A stretch of 56,544 nt of DNA. Origin: a virus. Below, in pieces: positions 47,342 through 56,053 of this stretch; the stretch's first letter is position 1, and every line of letters starts with the position of its first letter. Position numbers and translations under genes: made by a program. The notes below the pieces were generated by a model. That model worked only from the letters and a program-made list of their open reading frames with translations. It did no database searches and was not told the origin of the DNA. The stretch covers positions 1 to 56,544 of IMG/VR virus record IMGVR_UViG_3300030098_005893; one strand, given 5' to 3'.

Positions 47342-48042
47342 CAGGACCTAAAGTAATGTGCCGTGGCTCTATATGCGTCCAGAAGGCATATCTGGAAGGT
47401 GACCGCCCCGCACCCCTCGGTGTTCCAAACCAAATCCCCGTTGATGCTCTCAGACCAGCTACCCAAGGGGGCGTATATGAACCCTGTAGGCTGGGAGGCG
47501 GATAACTCGCTATCTACAGGAGTTGATGGCCCGTTTTCCAGAATTGGGGGCCCTGTGGCGCTCCATCTTCCAGTGAGATATGTCGTATCTCCAGAGGAAT
47601 CGGTCTCCATGGTTATTTCCAGCTTCACATAAAGGCTGCTGGTGTGGGGGTCAAAGGTGGTGCTTTCTCCCCCTATTGTTGTGTGAGCCGTAACAAAATC
47701 GCTATCTACATAGTTTACCGTTCCCTGTTGCAAATATCTCTTATCGGAATCTGACGGGTCGGTGAGCAATGTCCCCAAGGAGCATGTCGTTGAAACTTCC
47801 TGTTTCCCTGTTCTCCTGACCAAGCAAACCCTCTTAAACCCATTAGCATCAACGAGTTCCACCTCTTCAAACATTGCTAGATACATCAAAAGAGACCTCA
47901 ACTTATCTATTCCTTCATTGGTGGTGTTGGCGTTTTGGGCAAATCGCTCTCCAATATCCAGCTCGTCAGCCTCCATTCCCGGGGGTGGAGGGAACAGCTT
48001 GGGGAAGGTGAAATCAGATGACGGGATTACTGGTGTAGACAC
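47341..48042 (-). CDS. Virion-like protein, pair member
   Basis: A 233-residue protein starting at GTG 48042. A helical N-terminus (about 20-70) precedes a beta-rich part with VSTTCSLGTLL and Thr/Ser/Gly-rich loops. It reads as a trimeric or surface-type structural protein. It diverges from the scaffold gene; the 53-base gap holds two TTGCAA words, perhaps part of the promoters. Function not recognised. Confidence 0.6.
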   Translation of the reverse strand: MSTPVIPSSDFTFPKLFPPPPGMEADELDIGERFAQNANTTNEGIDKLRSLLMYLAMFEEVELVDANGFKRVCLVRRTGKQEVSTTCSLGTLLTDPSDSDKRYLQQGTVNYVDSDFVTAHTTIGGESTTFDPHTSSLYVKLEITMETDSSGDTTYLTGRWSATGPPILENGPSTPVDSELSASQPTGFIYAPLGSWSESINGDLVWNTEGCGAVTFQICLLDAYRATAHYFRS

Positions 48043-48095
48043 AATTGCAATTTAATTCTTGCAAAGGATCAAATAAAGCCCAAAATCCCGGGATA

Positions 48096-49385
48096 ATGAG
48101 TGAGGCAGACGCCCATTCGGGACAAAATACAGCAGTTGAGGAGGCAGACGCCCCAGACACTGAAAGCATCCAAGAAGATACACCCGAGGTCGGAAATAAC
48201 GATCTGGGGGGTTCGGGCGAGGTGGATGGACAGCAGGAAGCTGCTGAACAAGCCACGCCGTCTATGGCAGACAGGATATCTGAAGCTGGGGACATAGCTG
48301 AATACGAGGCTTTAATGTCTGAGATTGAGCAAAACCCCAACCTCTTGCAAGAACTTGACCCAAATGAAGAGAGTTCTGAAGAAACGGCTACGAATGAGGA
48401 GGAGGCGCAGGCCCCTCCGGAGGGAGAGCCAGAGCAACGAGAAGAGCAACCCGTTGAGCAAGAGCAAGTTGCAGAGCAAAGTCAGCCAGACGAAGCCGGA
48501 GACGTAGTAGATGAGGGGGACAAAATCCCCCAATTCCGATTGCGTCCAACAGAGCAAGTGGATGCTGAGGCATTGCGAATAATGAAGGCCGCAGACGCCG
48601 CTGATGCACCTATAAACCTTGAACAGGCGCTTAGTATTGCAAAACAGCGGTTAGGTATTGAAGAGAGACCGACAGCCAAAATTGAGCCAGTTGAAAACGA
48701 CACTCAATACTCCGAAGAGGAGGAGGCAGAGGAGGAAGACCCGATATCTGATGTAACGTATGCTGAGGCCAAACAGGAACTAAAGGACCTTCGCAAAAAG
48801 CATAGCCAAGCACTCCGTGACGGCGACCTTGACGAGGCCGCAGACGTAATGGATCAGCTTGGTGAAACTGAAGAGCTTGTTGAATTGTTGTCTGTTCGTG
48901 AAGAACAAGAAGCGACAGCGGCAGTAAACGAGCATGATCATGCTTTTGATTCCTCAGTTGCAAAAGCAAACGAGCTTTACCCGGATTTCGGGAATGAAGG
49001 CTCAGACTTTTACGCTAGAGCAGCAGAGATCGACGCGGCCCTGCGGGATACTGAAGACAATCGCTACTTCGATGCTAATAAACCGCTTCTGATTGCCCAA
49101 ATGGTAGCAAAGGAGCTGAATATAGCTCCAAACACGGGAGGGCCAGCCAAGGAGGCCCCCCAGCAGAAGCAAAAAGCTGCGCCTCAGCAACAGTCACCCT
49201 CTTCGCCCCAGCCCCCAAGGACCGAAAAGCCCGGCCAACTACCCGCAGCCAGTGGAGCTTCACGCACTGCTGGCGTCCAAACCGGACAAGCGGCTACACT
49301 TGCTGATCAAGTGGCGAATATATCCAACCCTGATGACTTTGACGAATTAGCCGAACAAGTCTTCCGGTCTGGCATTGCTGATTGA
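48096..49385 (+). CDS. Capsid scaffold protein
   Basis: A 429-residue, very acidic protein with a Glu/Gln-rich N-terminal half, a helical core and a Gln/Pro/Ala-rich C-terminal part, the usual profile of podovirus scaffolds. It sits between portal and major capsid genes, where scaffolds lie. PVEN (48687-48698) occurs in the middle. A perfect palindrome copy (48413-48424) is read as PPEGE. ATG 48096 (MSEADAH) is preferred to the ORF start at 48045, as the intervening residues belong to the divergent leader. Confidence 0.8.
   Translation: MSEADAHSGQNTAVEEADAPDTESIQEDTPEVGNNDLGGSGEVDGQQEAAEQATPSMADRISEAGDIAEYEALMSEIEQNPNLLQELDPNEESSEETATNEEEAQAPPEGEPEQREEQPVEQEQVAEQSQPDEAGDVVDEGDKIPQFRLRPTEQVDAEALRIMKAADAADAPINLEQALSIAKQRLGIEERPTAKIEPVENDTQYSEEEEAEEEDPISDVTYAEAKQELKDLRKKHSQALRDGDLDEAADVMDQLGETEELVELLSVREEQEATAAVNEHDHAFDSSVAKANELYPDFGNEGSDFYARAAEIDAALRDTEDNRYFDANKPLLIAQMVAKELNIAPNTGGPAKEAPQQKQKAAPQQQSPSSPQPPRTEKPGQLPAASGASRTAGVQTGQAATLADQVANISNPDDFDELAEQVFRSGIAD
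48413..48424. repeat. Perfect CCCTCCGGAGGG palindrome
   Basis: Inside the scaffold gene and read as PPEGE. Confidence 0.85.
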
Positions 49386-49440
49386 TTGGTTGTGTTTGTC
49401 GCGGGTCCGAAAACCGCAATTCAATTAACCACCAAGAATC

Positions 49441-50970
49441 ATGGCATTCCATACTTCCAATGTTACTGGTCAGGGAATCGGCAACGCCCTTTCCGCTGAC
49501 CCCGCAAACGCATTTGGTAACGCTGGGGCAGTCCGCGAACTTTGGCGCAAAGGAGTTGAGGTCTATGAACAGACCGCAGACTTCTTTGCTCCTTTCGAGG
49601 GCGGCAACGACAGCATTATCCAAACCGTTACCGACACGACCAAAGGTCGCGGTCAGAAAATTACGTTCACCACCATGGCTGGTCTCTACAATGAGCCCAA
49701 GCACGGAGACGAGCTTTTTGATGACGGTGATGCTTTCGAGTCGATCAAGATCAATTCCGCAACCCTGTCCGTGGACTTCATGCGCCACGGCGTTCGTTAT
49801 ACCGAACGAGCTGAAGAGTTCATGGGAATGCGCGGCGAAATCGCCGTAGGCATCCCCCGCGAGCTTGGCAAGTGGATGGGCCGCAACAAGAGTGAGAAGC
49901 TGTTTATGAGCTTCTTGCACCACGGCGCAGGCGCAAACCAAATTATTGCAAACAGCAAGGCCAGCGCGGACGATCTGTTTACTGCTGACACCCTTGATTG
50001 GGACGGCATCGTCTCCGCTCAGACGCAGCTCTCCCGCCTTGGCGGAAGCCCTGCTAAATTGGGCCGGGATCAGAACGGTAACGCCATTCATCGCTACTGC
50101 TCCGTTGCAACCACTGACGCTCTGTTCTCTCTTGAGCAGGACGCTGATTACAAGGATGCACACGAAGAGGGTGGGCCAAACGCCTACTCCAACCAGTTGT
50201 TTACGGGTGGCTACTCCGATGTCCGGGGTAATATCATCAAGAAATACAATCCCATCGACCATGACGGATACGGTGCGATTGCTTCTCCGCTGAACCCCAA
50301 GGCAGAGCTTGGATGCTCGACCGTCGATGGGTTTACCAACAACACCACCACTGGTGTTGCGGCAACCAAAATCGCTGGCGGCGGATCTGCAACTGCTGGG
50401 GCTCTTACGGCTCCCGCTTACTTCAAATACTTCCCGCTCTACGCGTTCAAGTTCCTTGCAACGGACACCCTGTCTCTTGCGGCCAGCTTGTATGGAAGTG
50501 GGTCGTTCTATGTAGCGGTTGTAAACCACCCCAATGCGGCCACAGACCCGAACAAGATTGGCTTCTACTCAGTTAACGCCAATGACGGGAACCTGTTGAC
50601 CGTGAACGACAAGCATGAGTCGGGAGACGCCAACAACGCCTTTGGCTCCTTTCCCGCTTTCGACAGCGATATCCACACCAACACCCACGATGCTGGAACA
50701 GCCAGCATCTACCTTGTGAACCAGCACGGTGTGCCTTACGGCCACACTCTGTTCATGGGTAAGCAGGCTGCTCGTCGCGCATACGGCAAGTATCGCAACC
50801 AGCGTTCCGAAGACTCCCATGAGGGCGGCTTCGTGAAGGACATCTTCGTGACCTCTGTCTTCGGGCAGGAGCCAGTGCAGGATGCTGCTGGGCGCAGGCC
50901 GGGATACCTTATCCTGACACACGCACTGCAATACGCTGGAGTTCCGTTCCCGACAGTCACCACTGCTTAA
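49441..50970 (+). CDS. N4-gp56-like major capsid protein
   Basis: A 509-residue protein. RELWRKGVEVYEQTADFFAP near the start, TKGRGQKITF, HGVRYTERAEEF and LGRNKSEKLF are typical of the N4-gp56-like (DUF4043-type) capsid family, an HK97-fold shell protein. It follows the scaffold gene and is closed by a strong terminator. Arg codons are mostly CGC/CGT here, unlike the AGG/AGA-rich neighbours, as expected for the most abundant virion protein. The leader (49386-49440) is A/C-rich without a clear Shine-Dalgarno. Confidence 0.87.
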   Translation: MAFHTSNVTGQGIGNALSADPANAFGNAGAVRELWRKGVEVYEQTADFFAPFEGGNDSIIQTVTDTTKGRGQKITFTTMAGLYNEPKHGDELFDDGDAFESIKINSATLSVDFMRHGVRYTERAEEFMGMRGEIAVGIPRELGKWMGRNKSEKLFMSFLHHGAGANQIIANSKASADDLFTADTLDWDGIVSAQTQLSRLGGSPAKLGRDQNGNAIHRYCSVATTDALFSLEQDADYKDAHEEGGPNAYSNQLFTGGYSDVRGNIIKKYNPIDHDGYGAIASPLNPKAELGCSTVDGFTNNTTTGVAATKIAGGGSATAGALTAPAYFKYFPLYAFKFLATDTLSLAASLYGSGSFYVAVVNHPNAATDPNKIGFYSVNANDGNLLTVNDKHESGDANNAFGSFPAFDSDIHTNTHDAGTASIYLVNQHGVPYGHTLFMGKQAARRAYGKYRNQRSEDSHEGGFVKDIFVTSVFGQEPVQDAAGRRPGYLILTHALQYAGVPFPTVTTA

Positions 50971-51011
50971 TTCCTGAGAAATCAGGGATTTGGGATCAAG
51001 AACCCAATTAT

Positions 51012-51053
51012 GGGGGCCCTGAGTTGCAATTCTTGCAACCGGGGCCCCTTTTG
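51012..51053 (+). terminator. Terminator after the capsid gene
   Basis: GGGGGCCC and GGGGCCCC form a GC stem around a loop that contains two TTGCAA words; TTTTGC follows. It ends the capsid mRNA and overlaps the promoter of the next gene. Confidence 0.8.
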
Positions 51054-51060
51054 CTATACT
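51033..51060 (+). promoter_or_regulatory. Candidate promoter for a leaderless transcript
   Basis: TTGCAA (51033-51038) and TATACT (51055-51060) are 16 bases apart, a good sigma-70-like match. Initiation would fall near ATG 51067, leaving almost no leader. The -35 lies inside the terminator hairpin. Confidence 0.5.
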
Positions 51061-51066
51061 TTGAGT

Positions 51067-51393
51067 ATGCCTATTTTAGCAGTATTGCAGTATCCTGATC
51101 GCGGAACGTATGCCCCGGCAAAATACGGAACTCGGCATGGGGACTTTTTGAGGTCCAAGGTGCCGGGAATGGAGGAGGAAATCTGGGTCCTTGGTGGGCG
51201 CACATATGACCTTTCTAAAGCTAAAGACAGGGAAGAGTTCAATGCAGACTGCGCCACTCTTATCCCCTTTTGCCACGGAAGAAAAATGAGAGTGGTTCCG
51301 GTTATTTTGAATCCTGTGGCTGCTAAAAAGACAGCCAAGAAAAAGGCGGCTAAAGAGCTGCCAGAAAAACTTTTGCCACCCTCCGGAGGGTAG
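51067..51393 (+). CDS. Small basic-tailed head protein
   Basis: A 108-residue protein from ATG 51067, since an upstream start at 51010 would be read through the terminator. A folded N-terminal part (VLQYPDRGTYAPAKYG) is followed by a Lys-Ala tail (AAKKTAKKKAAKE) that could contact DNA. A perfect palindrome (51378-51391) encodes PPSGG and holds the stop codon. It is probably a minor virion or connector-region protein. Confidence 0.65.
   Translation: MPILAVLQYPDRGTYAPAKYGTRHGDFLRSKVPGMEEEIWVLGGRTYDLSKAKDREEFNADCATLIPFCHGRKMRVVPVILNPVAAKKTAKKKAAKELPEKLLPPSGG
51378..51391. repeat. 14-bp palindrome at a gene end
   Basis: ACCCTCCGGAGGGT covers the last codons and the first base of the stop codon of the gene ending at 51393, and lies upstream of the next start. 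Confidence 0.85.
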
Positions 51394-51399
51394 TAAGCC

Positions 51400-52164
51400 A
51401 TGACTCTTAAAGAGCTTAGAGACAACGTGTTGCGGGTCCTCTGGATGGAGGGAGCTGGGACGATTCCTGACTATATTTACGAGGATGCCACCACGGCCAT
51501 CAATTCTGCGTTGCAACTCATGCACCAGAGCCCTCTGGACTATTTCCGCAAAGAGGAGGGGACGCTATACTATTCTGCGGGAACATCATCGGCAAACCTC
51601 AACACTCTGTATGGAGCAAACGAGCTTATTGGGCCCGTTTGGATCGAGGCAGAGAACAACAGAGAGCTTCATAGGATCACCGATGAGTCTGAGTTTAATC
51701 AATTCTTCCCAAGGTTTTATGGGAAAACTGAAGCTCAGGCCGTAGCTGACGGGGTTCCCGCTCCAAGTTACTACTTCGTCAAAACTCGCAGAGAAGCAGC
51801 CGAAGACTCTGGAAGGGACTCGTCTGGTGCGTATATCGAGATCAAGCCGACCCCAACAGCAGACGTAAGCATCAGTCTAATTTACGCCAGAAAGGCTGCC
51901 GTTTTTGAAACAAGCTACATCAAGGCTCTGTCAGGATCAGAGGTAACTCCCGTCCCGGCAGACGCGGTAGAGACAATCCTTCTGCCGCTTGCTAGAATGT
52001 ATGCAATGAGGTCTCACTTTTTCTTTGAGAAAGACAAGATCCCCATGTTTGAGCAGGACTCAGCCAGAGCGATGCAATCGTTGCAAGTCTCTGACCCCGA
52101 AATGGGGACAAAGAGCCACATGGCTGAGCAGCTTAGGAAACAATTTGCGTCTGAAGAAGAATGA
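51400..52164 (+). CDS. Head-tail connector-like protein
   Basis: A 254-residue protein. Helical TLKELRDNVLRVLW at the start, a beta-rich middle (WIEAENNRELHRI, YIEIKPTPTADVSISLIY) and a helical C-terminus fit adaptor proteins that sit between portal and tail. It lies downstream of the capsid gene, the usual location. The stop overlaps the next start (ATGA). The palindrome bases GGAGGG at 51385-51390 are about 10 bases before ATG 51400 and could act as a weak Shine-Dalgarno. Confidence 0.65.
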   Translation: MTLKELRDNVLRVLWMEGAGTIPDYIYEDATTAINSALQLMHQSPLDYFRKEEGTLYYSAGTSSANLNTLYGANELIGPVWIEAENNRELHRITDESEFNQFFPRFYGKTEAQAVADGVPAPSYYFVKTRREAAEDSGRDSSGAYIEIKPTPTADVSISLIYARKAAVFETSYIKALSGSEVTPVPADAVETILLPLARMYAMRSHFFFEKDKIPMFEQDSARAMQSLQVSDPEMGTKSHMAEQLRKQFASEEE

Positions 52165-53096
52165 CTGTTCAAGAATTAGCTCAAAGGCTTGCAAGATGGA
52201 CAGCCAGTAAGACGCTCTCGCAAATGAGCGTTGAGGATCGTTTGATCCTGCTGGATTGTGTCAACTCCGCTGTTTTTAACTGGTTTATTACGGCCCCGGA
52301 AAACCTGAGGATGACCACGGTCTCGCACCTAATAAGGGCGAAGGAGACCATCAGCTTTACCGCCACCAACGGAGGAAACGACATGACTGGCGCTTCGTTG
52401 CAAGACTATCATCTAGGAGCGGCTTTGGAGATTGCAGGGGAGAAAAACATGAATGAAATCGTTTCGGTTTCTGGGACTCCTAAAATGCTTAACCAGTTTC
52501 GCGGATCAACTGGCTCCGTGTCCGCAAGTGTCCACTTTGACACTATTATGCTCACGGATCACAGCGTCAACAGGCTGGTAAGCCATCCTAGAGTGCTTGA
52601 TACGGGAGTTACCCTGTTCAGGGACGAAGACGGCCTTCGATTCGTTGGACCGGAGAGAAGGATGAGGGCGTTTTCCGGAATACTTGGGACCACAGCAGCC
52701 TCAAGTTCTGTGCAAACCTTTGGAGACCCCACAAGGTATGTTCTAGAAAACACCGGGGTATCCCAGAAAGACGAAGCCAGACTAATGGTTAGGCTCGACC
52801 CCATTCCGGACAAGGAGATGACTGTGGTGTTCGATGCCGTGCTGGACCCGCCTTCTCATGATTTGACAGATATGGACGGGAGTGTGGCCGTTGCCGTTCC
52901 GGATCAATATGTTTTGCCTCATGTTCTTCCGTTGGCGCTAAGCGACTTGGTTATGACCCCGATCTGGGAGGGGTCAAAAGAGGAGAGAGACGCCACCATC
53001 CAGAGGGGGATATCTGCTATTGCCGCAATAAATAGGGCAATGCAGCCCAACAGGGGATCTCCTTCCAATTATGTGAGAACCAGACCCGGATATTAA
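52161..53096 (+). CDS. Second connector or tail-tube-like protein
   Basis: A 311-residue protein. A helical N-terminus (VQELAQRLARWTASKT and on) and a beta-rich body with Gly/Asp turns suggest a stopper, tail-tube or nozzle protein. It follows the first connector with a 4-base overlap and ends 1 base before the next gene. No exact family can be named. Confidence 0.6.
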   Translation: MTVQELAQRLARWTASKTLSQMSVEDRLILLDCVNSAVFNWFITAPENLRMTTVSHLIRAKETISFTATNGGNDMTGASLQDYHLGAALEIAGEKNMNEIVSVSGTPKMLNQFRGSTGSVSASVHFDTIMLTDHSVNRLVSHPRVLDTGVTLFRDEDGLRFVGPERRMRAFSGILGTTAASSSVQTFGDPTRYVLENTGVSQKDEARLMVRLDPIPDKEMTVVFDAVLDPPSHDLTDMDGSVAVAVPDQYVLPHVLPLALSDLVMTPIWEGSKEERDATIQRGISAIAAINRAMQPNRGSPSNYVRTRPGY

Positions 53097-53097
53097 A

Positions 53098-53514
53098 ATG
53101 ATTGCAGACGCCACAAAGCTAAAGGCCGCAGTTAAACAGGCCCTACAGGAGATCAATGACGCATGTTACGAAATGCGCCAAGAGGGAGTTGTCGTCCTCA
53201 TGCCGGAAGCTGTTGAATTTGAGGTGAACATGGTCATAGGGACAGACATCAATGTTGTCACAAGGACCAATAACGAGAGCGAGAATAACGGAACAACTAC
53301 TACAACTCGCACCTCTGGGGCTGCTGACCTTACCGCAGGCCCTCACGAACAGGAGGTATCCACCAAGACGAACGACAACAGGGAGACAAACAGGACATAT
53401 ACCACTCTCACTGAAACAACCAAAATCAAACACCCTACAGTTACGACGACTGGAAGCGGTCAGGATACTGGGGACGAAACTGTAAATTACACCTACGGAG
53501 ACGGGGACGCATAA
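53098..53514 (+). CDS. Thr/Asn-rich structural protein
   Basis: A 138-residue protein. A helical first third (KLKAAVKQALQEINDACYEMR) is followed by a Thr/Asn/Glu-rich repetitive part, like shaft or fibre-bundle sequences. It lies one base after the connector stop. Likely tail-associated; no family recognised. Confidence 0.6.
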   Translation: MIADATKLKAAVKQALQEINDACYEMRQEGVVVLMPEAVEFEVNMVIGTDINVVTRTNNESENNGTTTTTRTSGAADLTAGPHEQEVSTKTNDNRETNRTYTTLTETTKIKHPTVTTTGSGQDTGDETVNYTYGDGDA

Positions 53515-53517
53515 GCC

Positions 53518-53820
53518 ATGGCTAGTTCAGACAATATAATTACAAGAGTAACCGATACTACGGCCACTAAAGGCCAAATATCGGCGCAGTCATATGACAG
53601 CCAAACAACAAGGACCGTAACCACTCCGACCCTTACAAAGGAGACTACGACCCAGCTTGATGACACTGCCAATACAAGCGAAAGAAAAGTTGGCGATGTA
53701 ACAGAAACGCGAACCTCGTCAGGAGTGGGGACTGTTACCACTACAAACGAGGACAAGGGCGTGGTCTTGAGGTTTACCATCCCCATCCAACAGAGAAATC
53801 CAATTGTTAGATCGGAGTAA
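53518..53820 (+). CDS. Thr-rich structural protein
   Basis: A 100-residue protein dominated by Thr, Ser, Asp and Val in beta-strand patterns (TRTVTTPTLTKETTTQ). It lies three bases after the previous stop. Probably a tail or fibre attachment component; the call rests on composition and place. Confidence 0.6.
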   Translation: MASSDNIITRVTDTTATKGQISAQSYDSQTTRTVTTPTLTKETTTQLDDTANTSERKVGDVTETRTSSGVGTVTTTNEDKGVVLRFTIPIQQRNPIVRSE

Positions 53821-53850
53821 TTGCAATACTATTAGCCAACTTACCAAGTT

Positions 53851-54105
53851 ATGCTTACAAGGTCAGGAAGAGAACTTTTAGCCTCCGGAAAGGGGGCCTC
53901 AGGAACAGAAGCCGCATGGACGCTTTCTGGTGACGGTTATGCTGCTGACGATCTTCATCCATGCACTCCATTTAACGGACTCTTAGGAGTCTCTACAGCG
54001 TGGAAAGAAGACGACTCCACTGGGGACCTCTCCCCTCTTGCCGCCCCCGCAAGCGACTCTCATTTTACAGTTTCTGGATCAGACCTAGTCACTAACGCAA
54101 CATAG
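53851..54105 (+). CDS. Small Gly/Ser-rich structural protein
   Basis: An 84-residue protein between the Thr-rich genes and the tail fibre. It is rich in Gly, Ser, Ala and Asp, consistent with a small fibre-adaptor or exposed protein. ATG 53851 follows a 30-base gap with a TTGCAA word. No family recognised. Confidence 0.5.
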   Translation: MLTRSGRELLASGKGASGTEAAWTLSGDGYAADDLHPCTPFNGLLGVSTAWKEDDSTGDLSPLAAPASDSHFTVSGSDLVTNAT

Positions 54106-54107
54106 AA

Positions 54108-56033
54108 ATGGCCACTCCAAACATAATCCCCAACGCCAACAACGAAGGCAAATTAGGAAAATCTGGGACCCAGTGGTCCGAGGTTAGGGGGCAGACAATT
54201 TACCAAAACGGGAACCCAGTTGCAAATTTGGCGTCTCCCGAATTTACCGGGGCCCCTAAGGCTCCCACGCCGGGAAGCTCTGACAACGACACACACATTG
54301 CAACTACGGCATGGGTGACGACTTTTCTTACCGGGATTTACACAAAAATCCACGGCTCCCCTACTGCCGGGAACCTGTTTAAGTCTAAAGCTGGGGGGCT
54401 TATTGAGGATAGTGGTCACTCTACCGCAACCCTGCTCGATAGAGCTAACCACACAGGCGCTCAGGCCCAAAGCACTGTCACAGACCTTGTGAGTGATCTT
54501 GCAACGATAACCAGTAATGTTGCAACAAACACCTCTGCCATCTCAGGCAAGGCGGCCACTTCCCACACCCACACAAGTGCTGACATTACTGACGCAACAG
54601 ATGCGGCTACAGTTAGCAAGGTTGTAAAACGAAGCGCAACAGGGGCCGCGTCATTCGCGTCTACCGGGACAAACAAAGCTGTTAGCGCGTCATCAACTGG
54701 AACCAATGGATACGGGGTATATGGGGCCTCCACAGGGAACACCAGCTATTCCGTTTTTGGATTTAACACAGGGACAGGAGGAACTGCTGGCCACTTCTCC
54801 AATGGTGCTTCCAGCGGAAAAGGGCTTATTGCCGATAACAACCAGACCTCAGCTATCATCCTTGAAGCAAGGCACTCAACCAACCCAATGTTTACCGTTC
54901 TCACCGGATCAAAGGTGAGACTGTATAACACTGCTTCATCATATTATTCTGAGATCGACCACGGCACTTTAACGGCCAACAGAACGATAACGTGGCCGGA
55001 TGCTACCGGGACAGTTACTCTTGGAGACGGAGGGGGGATCACTGACGCAGGGGCGTTCAGAACGGCTCTGGGGGTTGGCACAGGCGACTCTCCCTCGTTC
55101 ACTAAGACCTCCGTAACCTCCTCCACTTCTGAAGGATACAACTTTAGCTCTGGAGCTAAAATTGCCCTAGAAAACGCCGCCAATACCAGCAAGTTTCAAC
55201 TCCCTCACGGGGGAGGAAGCACAGAAAAGCTGGTGGACGGGGACGGCAGAGGCATTACTGATGCTGCGGCATTCAGGACCGCAATTGGGTCTCCCAACAT
55301 CGCCGGGGACACGTTTACAGGGACTGTCGTAATCGACCCCGCGAGTGGCTCCAACATGATTAGGATGGACGGGCCTTCTGGTGGATACGCCCTGCTTACT
55401 TTTGACTCATCCACCACTAGGAGCCTTGCGGTCCCAGATGCCACCGGAAATCTAGCCGTATGCGCCAGCGGGGCAGGGGCAATTGTTGCATCAGATGTAA
55501 CCGATTCCACCGCCACGGGAAGATCGCTGATGACCGCAGCAGATGCGGCAGCAGGAAGGGCGGCTCTGAGCGCGTCAACCCAATCAGCAACCCTTGGATT
55601 TGGTGTAATCGCCGGAACAAGGAATAACACCAATGCGACCTCTGTATCTACAGGGTCTTTTGCAAAAATTCACCCGGGAACCTTTGCCGTAGTTAGTGGG
55701 GCCAACTTCAGCGTCCCATCCAGCTCGGAAGCCAAGGTTACTTATGGCGGCTCTGTGACATCAAACTTTTTGGTCACAGCCGTTATGACCGTCAAGAGCG
55801 GGGCCTCTGGGACTGTGACTGTTTCTGCTCGGCTGGGCAAAAACGATGCCACCATCTCCACTTCAGAGGTAAGCCAGACGTTTTTGAATAATACCCACGA
55901 AGACTCGATGACCGTGCAAAACGTGATGAGTCTCGCTAACACGAATACTGTGGAGGTCTGGATTGCTAACGAAACCGGCTCAGACAACCCCACTGTTACC
56001 GATATTTCGCTAACCCTGATCCCCATGGATTGA
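54108..56033 (+). CDS. Tail fibre (receptor-binding) protein
   Basis: A 641-residue fibre. The N-terminus has the ATTAWV motif of phage tail fibres (THIATTAWVTTFLTG) and Gly/Ser-rich repeats follow, with two GITDA-FRTA(L/I)G units (GAFRTALGVGTGDSPSF and later AAFRTAIG) typical of fibre shafts. The C-terminal part has a beta-rich head with NTNATSVSTG-type sequence and ends VTDISLTLIPMD. It is the largest late gene after the giant ORF and is likely to bind the host surface. The exact tip cannot be set. Confidence 0.8.
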   Translation: MATPNIIPNANNEGKLGKSGTQWSEVRGQTIYQNGNPVANLASPEFTGAPKAPTPGSSDNDTHIATTAWVTTFLTGIYTKIHGSPTAGNLFKSKAGGLIEDSGHSTATLLDRANHTGAQAQSTVTDLVSDLATITSNVATNTSAISGKAATSHTHTSADITDATDAATVSKVVKRSATGAASFASTGTNKAVSASSTGTNGYGVYGASTGNTSYSVFGFNTGTGGTAGHFSNGASSGKGLIADNNQTSAIILEARHSTNPMFTVLTGSKVRLYNTASSYYSEIDHGTLTANRTITWPDATGTVTLGDGGGITDAGAFRTALGVGTGDSPSFTKTSVTSSTSEGYNFSSGAKIALENAANTSKFQLPHGGGSTEKLVDGDGRGITDAAAFRTAIGSPNIAGDTFTGTVVIDPASGSNMIRMDGPSGGYALLTFDSSTTRSLAVPDATGNLAVCASGAGAIVASDVTDSTATGRSLMTAADAAAGRAALSASTQSATLGFGVIAGTRNNTNATSVSTGSFAKIHPGTFAVVSGANFSVPSSSEAKVTYGGSVTSNFLVTAVMTVKSGASGTVTVSARLGKNDATISTSEVSQTFLNNTHEDSMTVQNVMSLANTNTVEVWIANETGSDNPTVTDISLTLIPMD

Positions 56034-56034
56034 T

Positions 56035-56050
56035 CTCCCCCCGGAGGGAG
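56035..56050. repeat. Palindrome variant between fibre and lipoprotein genes
   Basis: CTCCCCCCGGAGGGAG with one mismatched pair, placed so that GGAGG precedes ATG 56054 by 6 bases. Confidence 0.7.
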
Positions 56051-56053
56051 GCT

